Of a stretch of 64,000 nucleotides of DNA, positions 53,030-64,000 are shown in pieces (the first letter of the stretch is position 1; every line of letters starts with the position of its first letter). This DNA is from Gorsachius magnificus (lineage: Eukaryota; Chordata; Aves; Pelecaniformes; Ardeidae): the NCBI GenBank assembly GCA_034008185.1, contig CM067105.1, positions 2,046,001 to 2,110,000 of the forward strand. The letters are read 5' to 3'. The notes under the pieces were generated by a model. It made no database searches. It was not told where the DNA came from and worked only from the letters and a program-made list of their open reading frames with translations. Position numbers and translations under genes: made by a program.

Positions 53030-54870
53030 TAACTGCTCCTGCAGTAGCACACACTCATTGTGGTGCCCTTCAGTTGCCTTTCAAGGTCAGATGGAGTTTC
53101 GATCTGGACCCTGGCTGAGCTTGGATGCTGCTGTCCTTGAAGAGCAGCTAGACTGAGCTCTGCAAGCATGTCACAGCTCTGTTTCCTCAGGAACGGCTCC
53201 AGCTCTTCCTGCCTGTGCCCCTGGCTGAGGGCATTGCTGCACATTTGGGCTGAAGCCCTGCAGCTGTGGCACCAGGCCAGCTCTGACTTCCCATAAGGAA
53301 CCTGGTACCGAGCATCCATGACCCCGTGTGTGCAAAGGCTTTGGTTCAGAGCAGAGACATGGCATGGACACAAGAGAGCTGCATACTTTCTAGCCCCAGG
53401 TCTAAAGACCCAGGATGAAATGCCTAAATTCATTGAAGTGAACACATCCTCCCAGCTTGTGGAATTTAGATCATTCCCTGTCACATTCCTGGTGTCCTGT
53501 GCAATGACGGGAAAAAAAAGTGATTCTAATGCCCAACTATTTTTGAATAGGAGAAATGACACAGCTGGAAAGAAGTGTCTTTCCACAGCTGAGGGAGGGA
53601 ACATCAGGGATGACTTCAACCTGTGTCACAGCAGGTTCCCCTGGAGCCTCAGGGACATATGGGGAGGGGGGGCCCGAGGGGCAGAGCAAGTGCTGCCTTG
53701 CCTTGGCTGGTCCTCTGCTGCTGAGCTGGGCTGGGCTCCTGGGATGGAGGGAGCTCATGGCAAGGGGGCAGCGCTGCCGAGAGACAGCTCTGCCCAGGAG
53801 CAGCTCCTCTGCAAAGCGCAGCAGGGCTGAGGGCACTGCCTGCAGGCAGCGAGAGGAGAGGAGTGAGGCAGAGAGAGGTTAAAGGCAGCCTGGGGTGGGA
53901 GGATACTGAGAGCTCATGGAGAGAGAAGTCTTGACCGAGAGTAAGTCTGTGGCTGCAGGGCATTGCATCTGCAGATCCTGGTGGGCTCTCCTACAGCTGG
54001 CAATCGCACAGCCTACGTGATAGGTAAGTACAACCCTCAGACTTTCTCTGGTGCAGAGGAGGAGGATGTTCTGCAGAGCAGGGCTTCCCTGCTGCACCAC
54101 CAGAGGGCCAGGGCCTGATGGTTGCCTTCTCCCAGGGATGGATGCAGGGATTTGAAGGTGGGCATGAAGCCAGGGGTGGCTAGGGCTGTCCTTCAGAGCC
54201 TGGTCCTAGTGCACCATGGCAGGGACTCTGCCACCTCCCAGGATCAGTGCTCAGCCTGCCAAAGGAGCTCAGCACAACACTCTGTGCAGAAGCTGTGTTT
54301 TGAAGGAGTGACCCTTTGCAGGGCAGGATCCTTCTGCTGTACAGAGTGGGCAGCGTGGTTCAGGGCTGTTCAGCCTTCTACATCACCCACAGGACATTTG
54401 CAGAAAATAAAGATGGATATCAAGGTAGGGGATCCCTGAAAGGGTTGAAATCTGTGCTTTGAGTTTTCTCTTCTTGGTGGGCTGGGTGGGCAGTGGGAGA
54501 TGGGAGTTAATTTCTCTGCTCTAGAGTAGGCAATGAGACCCCAGATCTCGTTAGCATTTGTCTGAGCTCCTCTTTACCCCCTGCACACATGGAGATGTCC
54601 CTGGGCAGTGCCCTGCTGCCAGGAAGGGTCTGCAGGGCAGAGCTGAGCACACAGCAGGAGGGATGGGGACTGTGAGCATGCAGAGGGAGGAGATGTGGGG
54701 ACAGAGAAACAGGTCCTGGCCAAGAAGAGCTCCAGGCAGCAGAGCCATGGGCAGGATAGAAGAGAGAACTGCTGCCAGAAATGCCATGGGAGGAGGGATT
54801 CAGGCATCTCCCTGCCATCCCCTGCAGTGCAGACACTTTCCCTGGAGCCACCCCCTGGTCTCCTCACTCA
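53030..54870 (-). repeat. OR-upstream cassette, copy C (5' flank of OR gene 3)
   Basis: The reverse complement matches copies A, B and D. The core GAGGAGCTGCTCCTGGGCAG lies near 53797-53816, the GACCCTGCCTTGC-type block near 54310-54330, and the CAGCAGGGCACTGCCCAGGGAC block near 54597-54622. Its orientation relative to its OR (plus strand, 56.1 kb) is the same as in the other units. No gene is supported. Confidence 0.75.
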
Positions 54871-56087
54871 CACAGCAGAGCGTCTGCCCTCGGTGTCATA
54901 GAGATTGGCCATGAGTTGCCTTCCCAGCAGCCTGATCACCAAAGAGGAGAAAAACTCCTGTGTCTGACTGAGTCTCCCTCTCCTGCCTCCCTTGCAAAGG
55001 GGTCCTTGGGCATCTTCTCCTCTGCTCCCTGCTGCCCTTGTTCTTACTGTTACACTCCTGTTACTGGGGTGTTTAGGGGGGTGAGGATTCAAGTGCAGCC
55101 CAGACACCAACACTGTGTGTGCTGCCATGCACATCTGTCCATGGAGGAAAAGCATCCCACCCGCCCCCTGTGAACCTCTGGGTCTTTGGGTACTGCCGTG
55201 TGTGCAGCTGGCAGGTATCTCAGCCTCTCTTCAGGCTGTAACAAAGGGAGGAGTTGGGACTCTTTCCTTGGGAGGTCCTGCTGGGCTGCAGGCTGCCCTC
55301 CTGGAGGGCAAAGCTCTCCCGTGGTGCCTCTATATTATGCAGGAGCCCCCTGGAGGAGACCCCTGGGTGCTGAAGGCCACAGAAATGCTGCTGGGTGGCT
55401 GTAGGTGGGCAGCTGCCATGAGCCCTGGATGTCCCTGGTTGGGAGGGCAGAGCTGAGATCCTCCTCAGGTACAATGTGCTGTTGGGTCTGGAGATCTGCA
55501 CTTGGGAACGGGATTCCTCTTCTCCCAGCAGGGTCCTGTTTCATTTGGGGGGAATGCCTGAGTGTGATGATCCTGGAGCTGAAAGAGCTGCCAGCACGGG
55601 GCAGTTGAGACCAGGGCTGATGGACAGAGCAGCTGTCCTCCCTTGGCACTCCGGGACACTCCCTTTGCCTCTTAGGACACAGAAGATTCCCCTGTAAGTG
55701 CAGCAGAAATGCCCAGGATTTCTGCCTGAAAAGCACTCCTGAGCTGTGGTGGGGAAACTGGAAGAGAAGACATAAACCAAAATCCCCACATGTCTGCTCT
55801 GCAGTCAGGTGAGTTTGGACTGGCAACACTGAAAATCACTTTCATATCACAGTGGATTTAAGCTGAGGTCACCCCATGTTCCTCTTTACCAATTGCTGTA
55901 AGTCAGCACTGAATCATGCAGAGCCCACAGCAGAGGCTCCTGCTCCATGGGACCCCTCTGCCTACACCAGTCAGAGCTCACTGAAGGTCTTCCTAAAAAG
56001 GGAAAGGAGGTTTGGTGGTGTTTCTATAAGACACTGAACAGATACTTCTCACCGAATTCTGCCCTAACTTCTCACTTCTTCTTACAG
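54871..56087 (+). other. Proximal 5' flank/intron before OR gene 3
   Basis: Ends in a good splice acceptor (CTAACTTCTCACTTCTTCTTACAG, AG at 56086-56087), so at least its end is intronic in the OR transcript. No other gene or repeat is recognised. Confidence 0.5.
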
Positions 56088-56101
56088 ATTCCAGTCCCCA
56101 T

Positions 56102-57040
56102 ATGGACAAAATGTCCAACAGCAGCTCCATCACCCACTTCCTCCTCCTGGCATTTGCAGATACCCGCGAGCTGCAGCTCTTGCACTTCTGGCTCTTCCTG
56201 GGCATCTACATGGCTGCCCTCCTGGGAAACGGCCTCATCATCACCGCCGTAGCCTGTGACCACCGCCTCCACACCCCCATGTACTTCTTCCTCCTCAACC
56301 TCTCCCTCCTTGACCTGGCCTCCATCTCCATCACAGTCCCCAAATCCATGGCCAATTCCCTCTGGAACACCAGGGCCATCTCCTACATAGGATGTACCGT
56401 CCAGCTTTTTATGTTTGCCTTTATGGTAGTAGCAGAGTATTCTGTTCTCACCATCATGGCCTATGACCGCTATGTGGCCATCTGCAAACCCCTGCACTAC
56501 GGGACCCTCCTGGGCAACAGAGCTTGTGTCCACATGGCAGCAGCTGCCTGGGGCAATGGATTTCTCACTGCTGTTCTGCACACAGCCAATACATTTTCGA
56601 TTCCCCTCTGCCAAGACAATGTTTTGAACCAGTTCTTCTGTGAAATCCCACAGATCCTCAAGCTCTCCTGCTCACAGGCCTACCTCAGGGAAGTTGGACT
56701 TCTTTTGGTTAGTGTCTTTCTAGATTTTGTGTGTTTTTCTTTCATTGTTCTGTCCTATGTGGAGATCTTCAGAGCCGTGCTGAGGATCCCCTCACAGCAG
56801 GGGCGGCACAAAGCCTTTTCCACGTGCCTCCCTCACCTGGCTGTGGTCTCTCTGTTTCTTAGCAGTGGTGTTTTTTCACACTTGAAGCCTCCCTCCATCT
56901 CCTCCCCATCCCTGGATCTGGTGGTAGCAGTGCTGTACTCAGTGGTACCTCCATCACTGAACCCCCTCATCTACAGCATGAAGAACAAGGAGCTCAAGGA
57001 TGCTTTAAGTAAATTGATCCAATGTGTGCTGTTTCACTGA
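56102..57040 (+). CDS. Olfactory receptor, family-14-like (avian gamma-c type), intact
   Basis: A seven-transmembrane odorant receptor, 312 residues from the ATG at 56102 (MDKMSNSSSITHF) or 309 from the ATG at 56111, which is the position used by its sisters; both lie in the exon beginning at 56088. Landmarks are the NSS glycosylation site, GNGLIITAVA (TM1), LHTPMYFFLLNLSLLD (TM2), MAYDRYVAIC (TM3 end), KAFSTCLPHLAVVSLF (TM6) and NPLIYSMKNK (TM7). No break is seen. It is the only plus-strand member of the four and forms a head-to-head pair with the OR at 45 kb. A poly(A) signal lies 195 bases after the stop. Confidence 0.94.
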   Translation: MDKMSNSSSITHFLLLAFADTRELQLLHFWLFLGIYMAALLGNGLIITAVACDHRLHTPMYFFLLNLSLLDLASISITVPKSMANSLWNTRAISYIGCTVQLFMFAFMVVAEYSVLTIMAYDRYVAICKPLHYGTLLGNRACVHMAAAAWGNGFLTAVLHTANTFSIPLCQDNVLNQFFCEIPQILKLSCSQAYLREVGLLLVSVFLDFVCFSFIVLSYVEIFRAVLRIPSQQGRHKAFSTCLPHLAVVSLFLSSGVFSHLKPPSISSPSLDLVVAVLYSVVPPSLNPLIYSMKNKELKDALSKLIQCVLFH

Positions 57041-57235
57041 CAATAATCTGAGTCCCCTCCTCTGCACATTTCCCAGAGTTTATCTCAGGCCATGAGCCTG
57101 CTTTTCTCTCTTGTGATAATCTTTTTTTTAATAGATTATTTGCTGGATATATACTTCTTTCCTTAAGTTACATGCTGTTGTGCCTGACCTTTGCACAACA
57201 CTGTTTCACATATGGTCTGTCAGATAGCATTTATC

Positions 57236-57241
57236 AATAAA
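57236..57241 (+). terminator. Putative poly(A) signal of OR gene 3
   Basis: AATAAA 195 bases after the stop of the plus-strand OR, at nearly the same distance as in the OR at 45 kb (193 bases). From here to 57590 nothing else is recognised. Confidence 0.55.
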
Positions 57242-57589
57242 TGGGATACCCCAGGTGCAGTGCCTGGATGCTGGGCTCTTCCAACAAAGGTGCTTCCAAG
57301 AAAATGTTGACAGAATTGGTCGTCCCAAGAGTGTTTGGTGGGTTAAGCTCATGGTAAAGTTGGTTTCCATTGGACCAAATGCTCTGGATTGAAAGGTTCT
57401 CCTCTTCTTGTCCAAATGCAGCGGAGATGCTCCATGAGCTCCCCACTGTCTCCTAGAACTGCTTCATGTATGACAGGATTTATAGCATATCCCAGACTCT
57501 GGAAATCAATTGGGAGGGGCCAGGAGAGGTTGGGGACTCACTATGCGCTTTAGGGTGGGAGTGAACAGAAACAGACAAGGTGACACACC

Positions 57590-58420
57590 ATCACAGAATC
57601 ACAGAATCCCAGAATGGCAGGGGTTGGAAGGGACCTCCAGAGATCACCCAGTCCAATCCCCTGCTCAAGCAGGCTCACCCAGAGCAGGAGGCACAGGACA
57701 TCATCCAGGCAGGCTTTGAATACCTCCAGAGAAGGAGACTCCACAGCCCCCCTGGACAGCCTGTGCCATGGCTCTGTCACCCTCAAAGGAAAGAAGTTAC
57801 TCCTCGTATTCAACTGAAACCTATTCTGCTTCAGGATGTGCCCATTGCCCTTTGTCCTGGCCCTGGGCACCACTGAGAAGAGTCTGGCTCTGTTCTTGTG
57901 ACATCCAACCTTGAGATACTTGTACGTGTTGATGAGATCCCTTCTCAGCCTTCTTTTCTCCATGCTGAACAAGCCCAGCTCCCTCAGCCTTTCCTCCTAG
58001 GGGAGATGCTCCAGTCCCCTCATCATCTCTGTAGCCCTCCTCTGGACTCTCTCTAGGATTTCCTCATCTTTCTTGAACCGGGGAGCCCAGAACTGGGTAC
58101 AGTGCTCCAGGTGGGGTCTCACCAGGGCAGAGTAGAGGGGGAGGAGAACCTCCCTCGCCCTGCTGGCCACACTCCTCTTAATGTACCCCAGGATGCCATT
58201 GGCCTTCTTGGCAACATGGGCACCCTGCTGGCTGATGGTGAGCTTGTCATCCACCAGGACTCCCAGGTCCCTCTCGGCAGAGCTGCTTTCCAGCAGGTCA
58301 GCCCCCAGCCTGTACCAGTGCATGGGGTTCAGCCTCCCCAGGTGCAGCATCCGACACTTGCCCTTGTTGAACTTCACCAGGTTCCTCTCTACCCAACTCT
58401 CCAGCCTGACAACACAGACC
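57590..58420 (-). mobile_element. CR1 LINE 3' fragment
   Basis: The reversed tail (CACAGAATCACAGAATCCCAGAATGG) is at 57590. The minus-strand frames 58485-57997 and 57972-57550 carry [23 protein letters not shown] and [20 protein letters not shown] readings, the C-terminal part of ORF2, with one frame break near 57990. It is 5'-truncated near 58420. From 58421 to 59058 nothing is recognised. Confidence 0.87.
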
Positions 58421-59058
58421 TCTGTGCTTGCCTCCATTCTCCACTTGGCACCACCAACCACCCACTGTTCTGCTGCCACCTCCATTTGTGGCTCCCAAAG
58501 CTAAGGTAGGGCAAGAGGGAGAGCAGTCTGCTCCTAACTCTGCACCTCCACCTCTTCCTTCAAATCCTCAGTTAAAGTGAGCTTCATCCCAGAGACTTGT
58601 TGTCCTGCCTTTTCCTTGCAGAAAGACTGCAAAGGTGAGGGAATGAGCCAGAAATGTTGTGTTTCCACTACTGAGACACTTGCTTTTTCATCCTAATTTA
58701 TTTGGATGTTGGCTGCTGCCACGCTTAGATATTTTTGTGCTTCAGCTGGCTTTGCTTCTCCAGCCCCTTACACTGCAGGTGTCCTGCACTGGGGCAAGGC
58801 AGGAAGAGCCTTTCTGCTTTTTAATACGAAGTAATTAGGGTGGCTTAAAATTACAATTTAACCAGAGCCATACGCCATGGTTACAGCCATTAACTCCAGG
58901 GTTTCTGTTAAAAAACCCCCTTCTAATCAGGGACAATTTCTAGGCTTGTAGAGGTAACATGACAGCGAGTCCCCTTCAGAGCCCTACAACTCCCAATGCC
59001 TCATTGCTCCTGATCCCCCATAGCTTCCTCCCCCTGTCTCAGTAGCCAATATCTCTGG

Positions 59059-59195
59059 GTCATGGTCAGCTTGTTGTCCACCAGGCCTCTGAGCAACCTG
59101 ATCTAGTTAGCGGTGTCCCTGCTCCCTGCAGGAGGGTTGGACTAGATGACCTCTAGGGGTCCCTTCCAACCCAAAACATTCTGATTCTATGAACT
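59059..59195 (+). mobile_element. CR1 pieces: short internal piece and 3' tail
   Basis: GGTCATGGTCAGCTTGTTGTCCACCAGG (59059-59086) is reversed CR1. It is followed by a plus-strand CR1 3' UTR and tail (GAGGGTTGGACTAGATGACCTC to ACATTCTGATTCTATGAAC). Confidence 0.6.
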
Positions 59196-59269
59196 CAAAT
59201 GGCCTCTCTGTGCAGCTCACAGCTTTCCTGGCACTTTTCTTAGTGTCCCGTCCACCCCCTCTCCTCCCC

Positions 59270-60045
59270 TGCCCCCTGCTTTCTAGTCCACAGGCTGTAG
59301 ATGAAGGCATTGAACAGGGATGTGAGGATGGTGTAGAAGGGCTTTGTCAAGCCATCTCAGGATGGCTGCTCTGGGTATCACACAGGATGAGAGTGTCATA
59401 GAAAACAGTGCACTAGTGAGGTGAGAGGAGTGGGTGGAGGCTGCTTTCTGCCTGCCCATGCTGGATGGGTGAGCTGCCCCAGGGTGGCATCTCTGGGGCA
59501 CATGGGATGACCATGTGAACAGGAAGGGGAGGATGCAATCTAAAAGGCAGTTTATGAAAGTAAGGAGTATGTGTGTCACAGTGTCACCTCGTGAGAGCTC
59601 CCGCAGTGGGGTGAAATCAGAGAAGTGTTTCACTCTACTGAGGCCACAGAAGTGTGCCTGGGAAACGACTGAATTTACTGTAAATGACAGAAATCCCCAT
59701 AGTGAAGGGGCAGATGCCCCTTGGAGGCAGACCTCCCAGCTGATGAGCCTTGTAGGGAGCAGGGGGCGGCACACAGTCAAGTACTGATTGTAGAATGTGG
59801 TCACCAATAGTAAATACTCAGTCCATGCAAAAGGTGCAGGAAACAGTTCTAACACCATGCCTTCCCCAGTCGCAAAGCTGGCCACCAGCTGAGGCAGGGT
59901 GGTGGACCTGTAGAAAATGTCGAGGGAAGACAAATGCCCCAAGAAGAAACCCATGGGGGTGTGCAGATGCTGGTTTGCCACCACACGCATGATGATGAGG
60001 GTCTTCCCAAGCACAAACACTATGCAGGTCACGAGAGAAAGAGAG
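59270..60045 (-). pseudogene. Olfactory receptor pseudogene of a different subfamily
   Basis: OR-type sequence clearly distinct from the four family-14-like copies: TLIIMRVVANQHLHTPMGFF (TM1-TM2 loop), FYNQYLTVC (where MAYDRY should be, so the Asp-Arg pair is lost), and GRQKAASTHSSHLT (TM6 entry). In TM7 the frame is shifted near 59345; the shifted frame reads SLFNAFIYSLWTRK, the family's Asn-Tyr motif. The N-terminus and most of TM1 are missing behind a stop near 60060. It resembles ORs of the family 6/10/11 kind, but I cannot place it exactly. Confidence 0.75.
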
Positions 60046-60198
60046 GGATTAGATTTGCCTAGGGGCAGGGAACATTCCCCATGCTGTAGGTGTGGGGGAT
60101 TCCATGATTACCCCGTTGCCCTTTCTCCACTTATGAGGAAGAGTATTTATTCAGTTTCAGAGGCTTGGCTCTCAGACAGACAAGTCAATGCAAGGACA

Positions 60199-60204
60199 TT
60201 TATT
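60199..60204 (-). terminator. Putative poly(A) signal of the OR pseudogene at 61 kb
   Basis: AATAAA on the minus strand in flanking DNA homologous to that after the OR at 45 kb. It is now about 680 bases from the stop because a CR1 of about 410 bp inserted between them. Confidence 0.45.
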
Positions 60205-60461
60205 TTGTTGAATTAGAGAAGGAGAATAGCTCCTTATTTACACAGCAGCTGGGTCACACCAGTGAGGCAGCTAATGAAGTAGAAGTAGGGTGTCCACATT
60301 TCTTTGTGGACAACATTATCACAAGTTAGAAAATGAAGAAAAGAAAAAAAAAAACCCTCACTCAATAAGAATGATAACAACAAAATGAATAAAGAAAGCC
60401 TGGGCCTGTAATTGAGTTACATTATGAGTCATAGGTAGAAGAAGATGGAAACTCTACAGCT

Positions 60462-60873
60462 TCTACAGGTCTAGAGCATAAGTCTTACGAGGAGTGGCTG
60501 AGGGAACTGGGGTTATTTAGTCTGGAGAAGAGGAGGCTGAGGGGAGACCTGATGGCCCTCTACAACTACCTGAAAGGAGGCTGTAGTGAGGTGGGGGTCA
60601 GCCTCTTCTCCCTGGTAACAGACGATAGGACGAGGGGGAATGGTTTGAAGTTGCACCAGGGCAGGTTTAGGCTAGACATTAGGAAAAACTTCTTCACCGA
60701 GAGGGTTGTCAGGCTCTGGAATGGGCTGCCCAGGGAGGTGGTCGAGTCCCCATCCCTGGAGGTATTTAAAAGAAGGAGAGATGAGGTGCTTAGGTACATG
60801 GTTTAGTGGTGTGATGGCAAGGTTAGGTTAAAGGTCTTTTCCAACCAAAGTGATTCTATGATTCTATGATTCT
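60462..60873 (+). mobile_element. CR1 LINE 3' fragment inserted beside an OR
   Basis: Starts [23 protein letters not shown] at 60478, continues with the conserved C-terminal frame (60552-60806), and ends with three GATTCTATG steps at 60852-60873, only a few bases from the OR stop at 60879-60883. It separates the OR from its 3' flank. Confidence 0.9.
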
Positions 60874-60878
60874 GGAAA

Positions 60879-61794
60879 TCATTCAGTTATCAGTTTCCAC
60901 ACTGCATCCTTGAGCTCCTGGTTCCTCATGCTGTAGATGAGGGGGTTCACTGTCGGAGGACCACAGAATACAGACCAGCAACCATAGATTCAGGGATGGG
61001 GAGGAGATGGAGGGGGTCTTCAGGTAGGCAAATATGGCGGTGGTCAAAAACAGTGAGACCACAGCCAGGTGAGGGAGGCATGTGGAAAAGGCTTTGTGCC
61101 GTCCCTGCTGTGAGGGGATCCTCAGCACAGCCCTGAAGATCTGCACATAGGACACAACAATGAAAACAAAACACCCCAAAAAGACAAAAGTACAGAATAC
61201 AAGAAGTCGAAATTCCCTGAGGTAGGTATCTGAGCAGGAGAGCTTAAGGATCTGGGGAAGTTCACAGAAGAACTGGTCCAGGGCATTGCCATGGCAGAGG
61301 GGTAATGAAAACGTATTGGTTGTATGCAGTACAGCATAGAAGAAACCACTTCCCCAGGCAGCTGCTGCGATGTTGACGCAAGCTCTGCTGCCCAGGAGTG
61401 CCCCATAGTGCAGGGGTTTGCAAATGGCAACGTAGCGGTCATAGGCCATGACAGTGAGAAGAAAATACTCTGCTGAAATGAAAGAGACAAACAGAAAAAC
61501 CTGTGCAGCACATCCCGAGTAGGAGATGGCCCTGGAGTCCCACAGGAATTGGCCATGGATTTGGGGACAGTGGTGGAGACAGATCCCAGGTCGAGGAGGG
61601 AGAGGTTGAGGAGGAAGAAGTACATGGGGGTATGGAGGCGGTGGTCGCAGGCTATGGCGGTGATGATGAAGCCGTTGCCCAGGAGGGCAGCCAGGTAGAT
61701 GCCCAGGAAGAGCCAGAAGTGCAAGAGCAGCAGCTCCGTTGTGTCTGCAAATGCCAGGAGAAGGAAACTCAGTGATGGAGCTGCTATTGGACAT
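60879..61794 (-). pseudogene. Olfactory receptor pseudogene, family-14-like, three frameshifts
   Basis: It starts normally (MSNSSSITEF, ATG 61792-61794) after a splice acceptor (TTAACTCCTTGGGCAG). One extra base near 61763 shifts the frame. TM1-TM2 then read in another frame (GNGFIITAIA, LHTPMYFFLLNLSLLD). One base lost near 61545 restores the original frame, which runs through MAYDRYVAIC, QFFCELPQILKLSCSD and KAFSTCLPHLAVVSLF. A third one-base loss near 60970 shifts TM7, so the NPLIYS-type motif and the original end (stop 60879-60881) are out of frame. A functional receptor is not expected. Minus strand, with cassette D upstream. Confidence 0.9.
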
Positions 61795-64000
61795 TTGCTT
61801 GCTCTGTGCATGGGGACCTGCCCAAGGAGTTAAAGGCAATGAGAAGTTAGGGGAGTGTTCTCTCAGGAAAACCTATTCCAATTCTCATGGAAACCCCCCA
61901 GATTGCCTTACCCCTTTCAGGGGGACCTTTGTCAGGACTGTCCCTTAGTGCAGGCTGTAGGGAGCTGGTCTGTCCATCAGCCCTGGTCGCAGCTGCCCTT
62001 TTCTTGAAGCTCTTTTAGCTGCAGGATGCTCACACCCAGATGTTCACCTGAGGAGAAACTGGAAACTTCTGAGAGCAGATGAATCCAATTCCCTAATGCA
62101 GATCTCCAAACATGTCTCCACCATCTCACCATACCTGAGGAGGATCTCAGCTCTCCCCATCCCATCCACGGACACAGGGCTCATTGCAGCTGCCCATACA
62201 CAGAGCATGAGCCACACTACCATGGCCTTAGCGCTGAGTTGTTTTCTTTATGGGGAACAGTGAGTTCATGGGAGAACTGTGCCCTTCTGGAGGGCAGCCT
62301 GCATCCCAGCAGGACCCCCAGGGAAAGAGTCAAAAGTCCTGAAGATGGGGTGTCCTGAGGTGAGGGTCATTGCCAGCTCATTGCCAACCCATACGCTGCA
62401 GTGCCCAGAGCCCCCAGGTAAGGTGGGGACAAAGGCAGCAAGGACAGGAGGGGAAACACAGAGAAATGCCCCAGTGCTCCTGCCAAGGGAGGGAGGAGAG
62501 GGAGAGACAGACAGGCAAGGACAGGGAGGTCACTGCGGTCGGGTGCAAGAAAAGACACAACCCTGGGCAAGCTGTGGGGTGTGAGAGGAGGCCAGGAGGG
62601 TGCTCCTTGAAGGTGCCTGTGCTGCAGGGGGTAGCAGGGACAGGCCCGAGTCCCCACTCCCATGGTGTTTCTGAGAGCAGCTCCCACTCCCTCCCTGCCC
62701 ATGTCTCTGCTGTCTGGAAATGTCCCTGCTGGGAGCTGTTTCCCTGTCCCCAGGTCTCCTCCCTGTCCATATTCACAGTCCCCATACCACCCACTGTGTG
62801 CTCAGCTCTGCCCTGCAGACACCTCCTGGCAGCAGGGCACTGCCCAGGGGCATCTCTGTGTGTGCAGGGGTTCAGGAGAAGCTCAAACAAGTCCTGATGA
62901 GAACTGAGCTCTCTGTGCATTTCCAGAGCAGAGGAATAAATTCCAGTCTCCCATTGCCCACCCAGCCAACCAACAGGAGAAAACTCAAAGCACAAACTCC
63001 TTTCCTCTTAGGTAACTCCCATCATGATCTTCCTCTTGAAAAGCCCTCTTGGATATTCCCTGGGGGTAATCTGGAGCCATAGGCAGCCCTGACCCACATG
63101 GCACCCTTTTGACACCGTCCTGCCCTGCCAGGGGTCACTCTTTGCACCCACAGCTTCTCCCTGCAGAACCATGTGGAGGTCCCCAGGCAGGCTGAGTGCT
63201 GACCCTGGCAGGCAGCAGAGTCCCTGGCTGATCACTCAGCCCCTTGGGGTGCAGGGACCCTGCTGGGAAGGACAGCCCTGGGCACCCCTGCCTGCACACC
63301 CACCTTCACACTCTTCAGCCATCCCAAGGAGAAGGAGGGATGAACATTCTATCATGACTTTTCCCTCTGAAGGTGCAGCAGGGAAGCCCTGCTCTGGAGC
63401 ACGTCCTCCTCCACACCAGAGAAGCCAGGACAGACATCAGTCATGGGATGTGCCAGCTCTGGGAAACACCTCCAGGCTACTCAGCTGAATTTCCCTGCTG
63501 CCAGAGACTTACTGTGTCAAATGCTGTGAAGATGTTTCTGTGAACAAGCTCATCTCTCTCCTTCCACCCCAGACTGCCTTTATATTTCTCTCTGCCTCGA
63601 TTCTCTTCCCTCGGTGCCTGCAGGCAGTGCCCTCAGCCCAGCTGCACTTTGCAGAGGAGCTGCTCCTGGGCAGAGCTGTCTCTCTGCAGTGCTGCCCACT
63701 TGCCATCAGCTCCCTCCATCGCAGGAGCCCAGCCCAGCTCAGCAGCAGAGGCCCAGCCCAAGGCAGCACTTGCTCTGCCCCCTCGGGGCTCCCTCCAGGT
63801 GCTGTGAAACAGGCTGAAGTCATCCCTGATGTTACCTCCCTCAGCTGGGGAGAGAGGCTTCTTTCCATCAGTGTCATTGCTCCTGTCAGAGATAGGGTTA
63901 GGTCTAAAAACACCTTTTGTGCCTTCTTATTAGGCAGGACACCCAGACAATGACAAGCAGGGATCTCCTTTACTCTTGCTGAGGGATAGGATTCAGCCGA
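61795..64000 (+). repeat. OR-upstream cassette, copy D (5' flank of the 61 kb OR)
   Basis: Shared blocks in the same order as copy A: 62690-62870 (CTCCTGGCAGCAGGGCACTGCCC), 62970-63060, 63105-63410 (GGGGTCACTCTTTGCACCCACAGC and following), 63610-63800 (CAGAGGAGCTGCTCCTGGGCAG) and 63830-64000. It runs off the window end. No gene is supported; the many short ORFs on both strands differ between copies. Confidence 0.75.

Overview
This is vertebrate nuclear DNA, almost certainly from a bird. The evidence is many CR1 LINE copies with the avian-type 3' end (tandem ATTCTATG octamers), ERVL-type LTRs beginning TGTCATGGTTTAACCC, and a cluster of near-identical olfactory receptors (OR) of the kind expanded in birds (family-14-like, group gamma-c). 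No bacterial operons, CRISPR arrays, tRNA or rRNA genes were seen.

Layout. 1-4.6 kb: 3' half of a class I (gammaretrovirus-like) endogenous retrovirus: pol broken by two frameshifts, an unrecognised Cys-rich/Arg-rich reading frame between pol and env, an env with a large internal deletion, a polypurine tract and a 3' LTR. 4.6-8 kb: host sequence, including a diverged copy of the cassette that lies upstream of every family-14-like OR here. 8-11 kb: CR1 and LTR pieces. 12.0-13.0 kb: intact OR gene (minus strand), with its upstream cassette to about 15.5 kb. 15.5-23.8 kb: nested CR1s, three LTR fragments and an orphan OR cassette. 24.2-25.9 kb: two ATTTC-rich simple repeats around a GC-rich segment. 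26.2-29.1 kb: a spliced, proline-rich C2orf78-like gene (minus) with one in-frame TGA. 31.2-31.9 kb: two possible exons of an unidentified gene. 33-43 kb: CR1 fragments, an ERVL-like pol remnant (minus) and an inverted copy of the 4.6-5.4 kb segment. 44.6-45.5 kb: OR frame whose family start ATG is now ATA. 49.1-50.7 kb: pol end and env of another retrovirus (minus). 50.7-52.1 kb: CR1. 56.1-57.0 kb: intact OR gene (plus). 59.3-60.0 kb: decayed OR of a different subfamily. 60.9-61.8 kb: OR pseudogene with three frameshifts. 62.3-64 kb: its upstream cassette.

How it fits together. The four family-14-like ORs share coding sequence, a splice acceptor just before the start codon, and a 2-3 kb upstream cassette in the same relative orientation; three also share a poly(A) signal in the 3' flank. 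They therefore arose by duplication of a whole unit. The ORs at 45 and 56 kb, with their cassettes, form a head-to-head inverted pair centred near 50.7 kb, with retroviral and CR1 DNA at the centre. Cassettes at about 5.4-7.2 and 21.8-22.4 kb have no OR and probably mark lost copies. The most unusual coding signal is the retroviral frame between pol and env (about 2.8-3.5 kb), which simple gammaretroviruses do not have. CR1, ERV and LTR boundaries are mostly estimated to within tens of bases.
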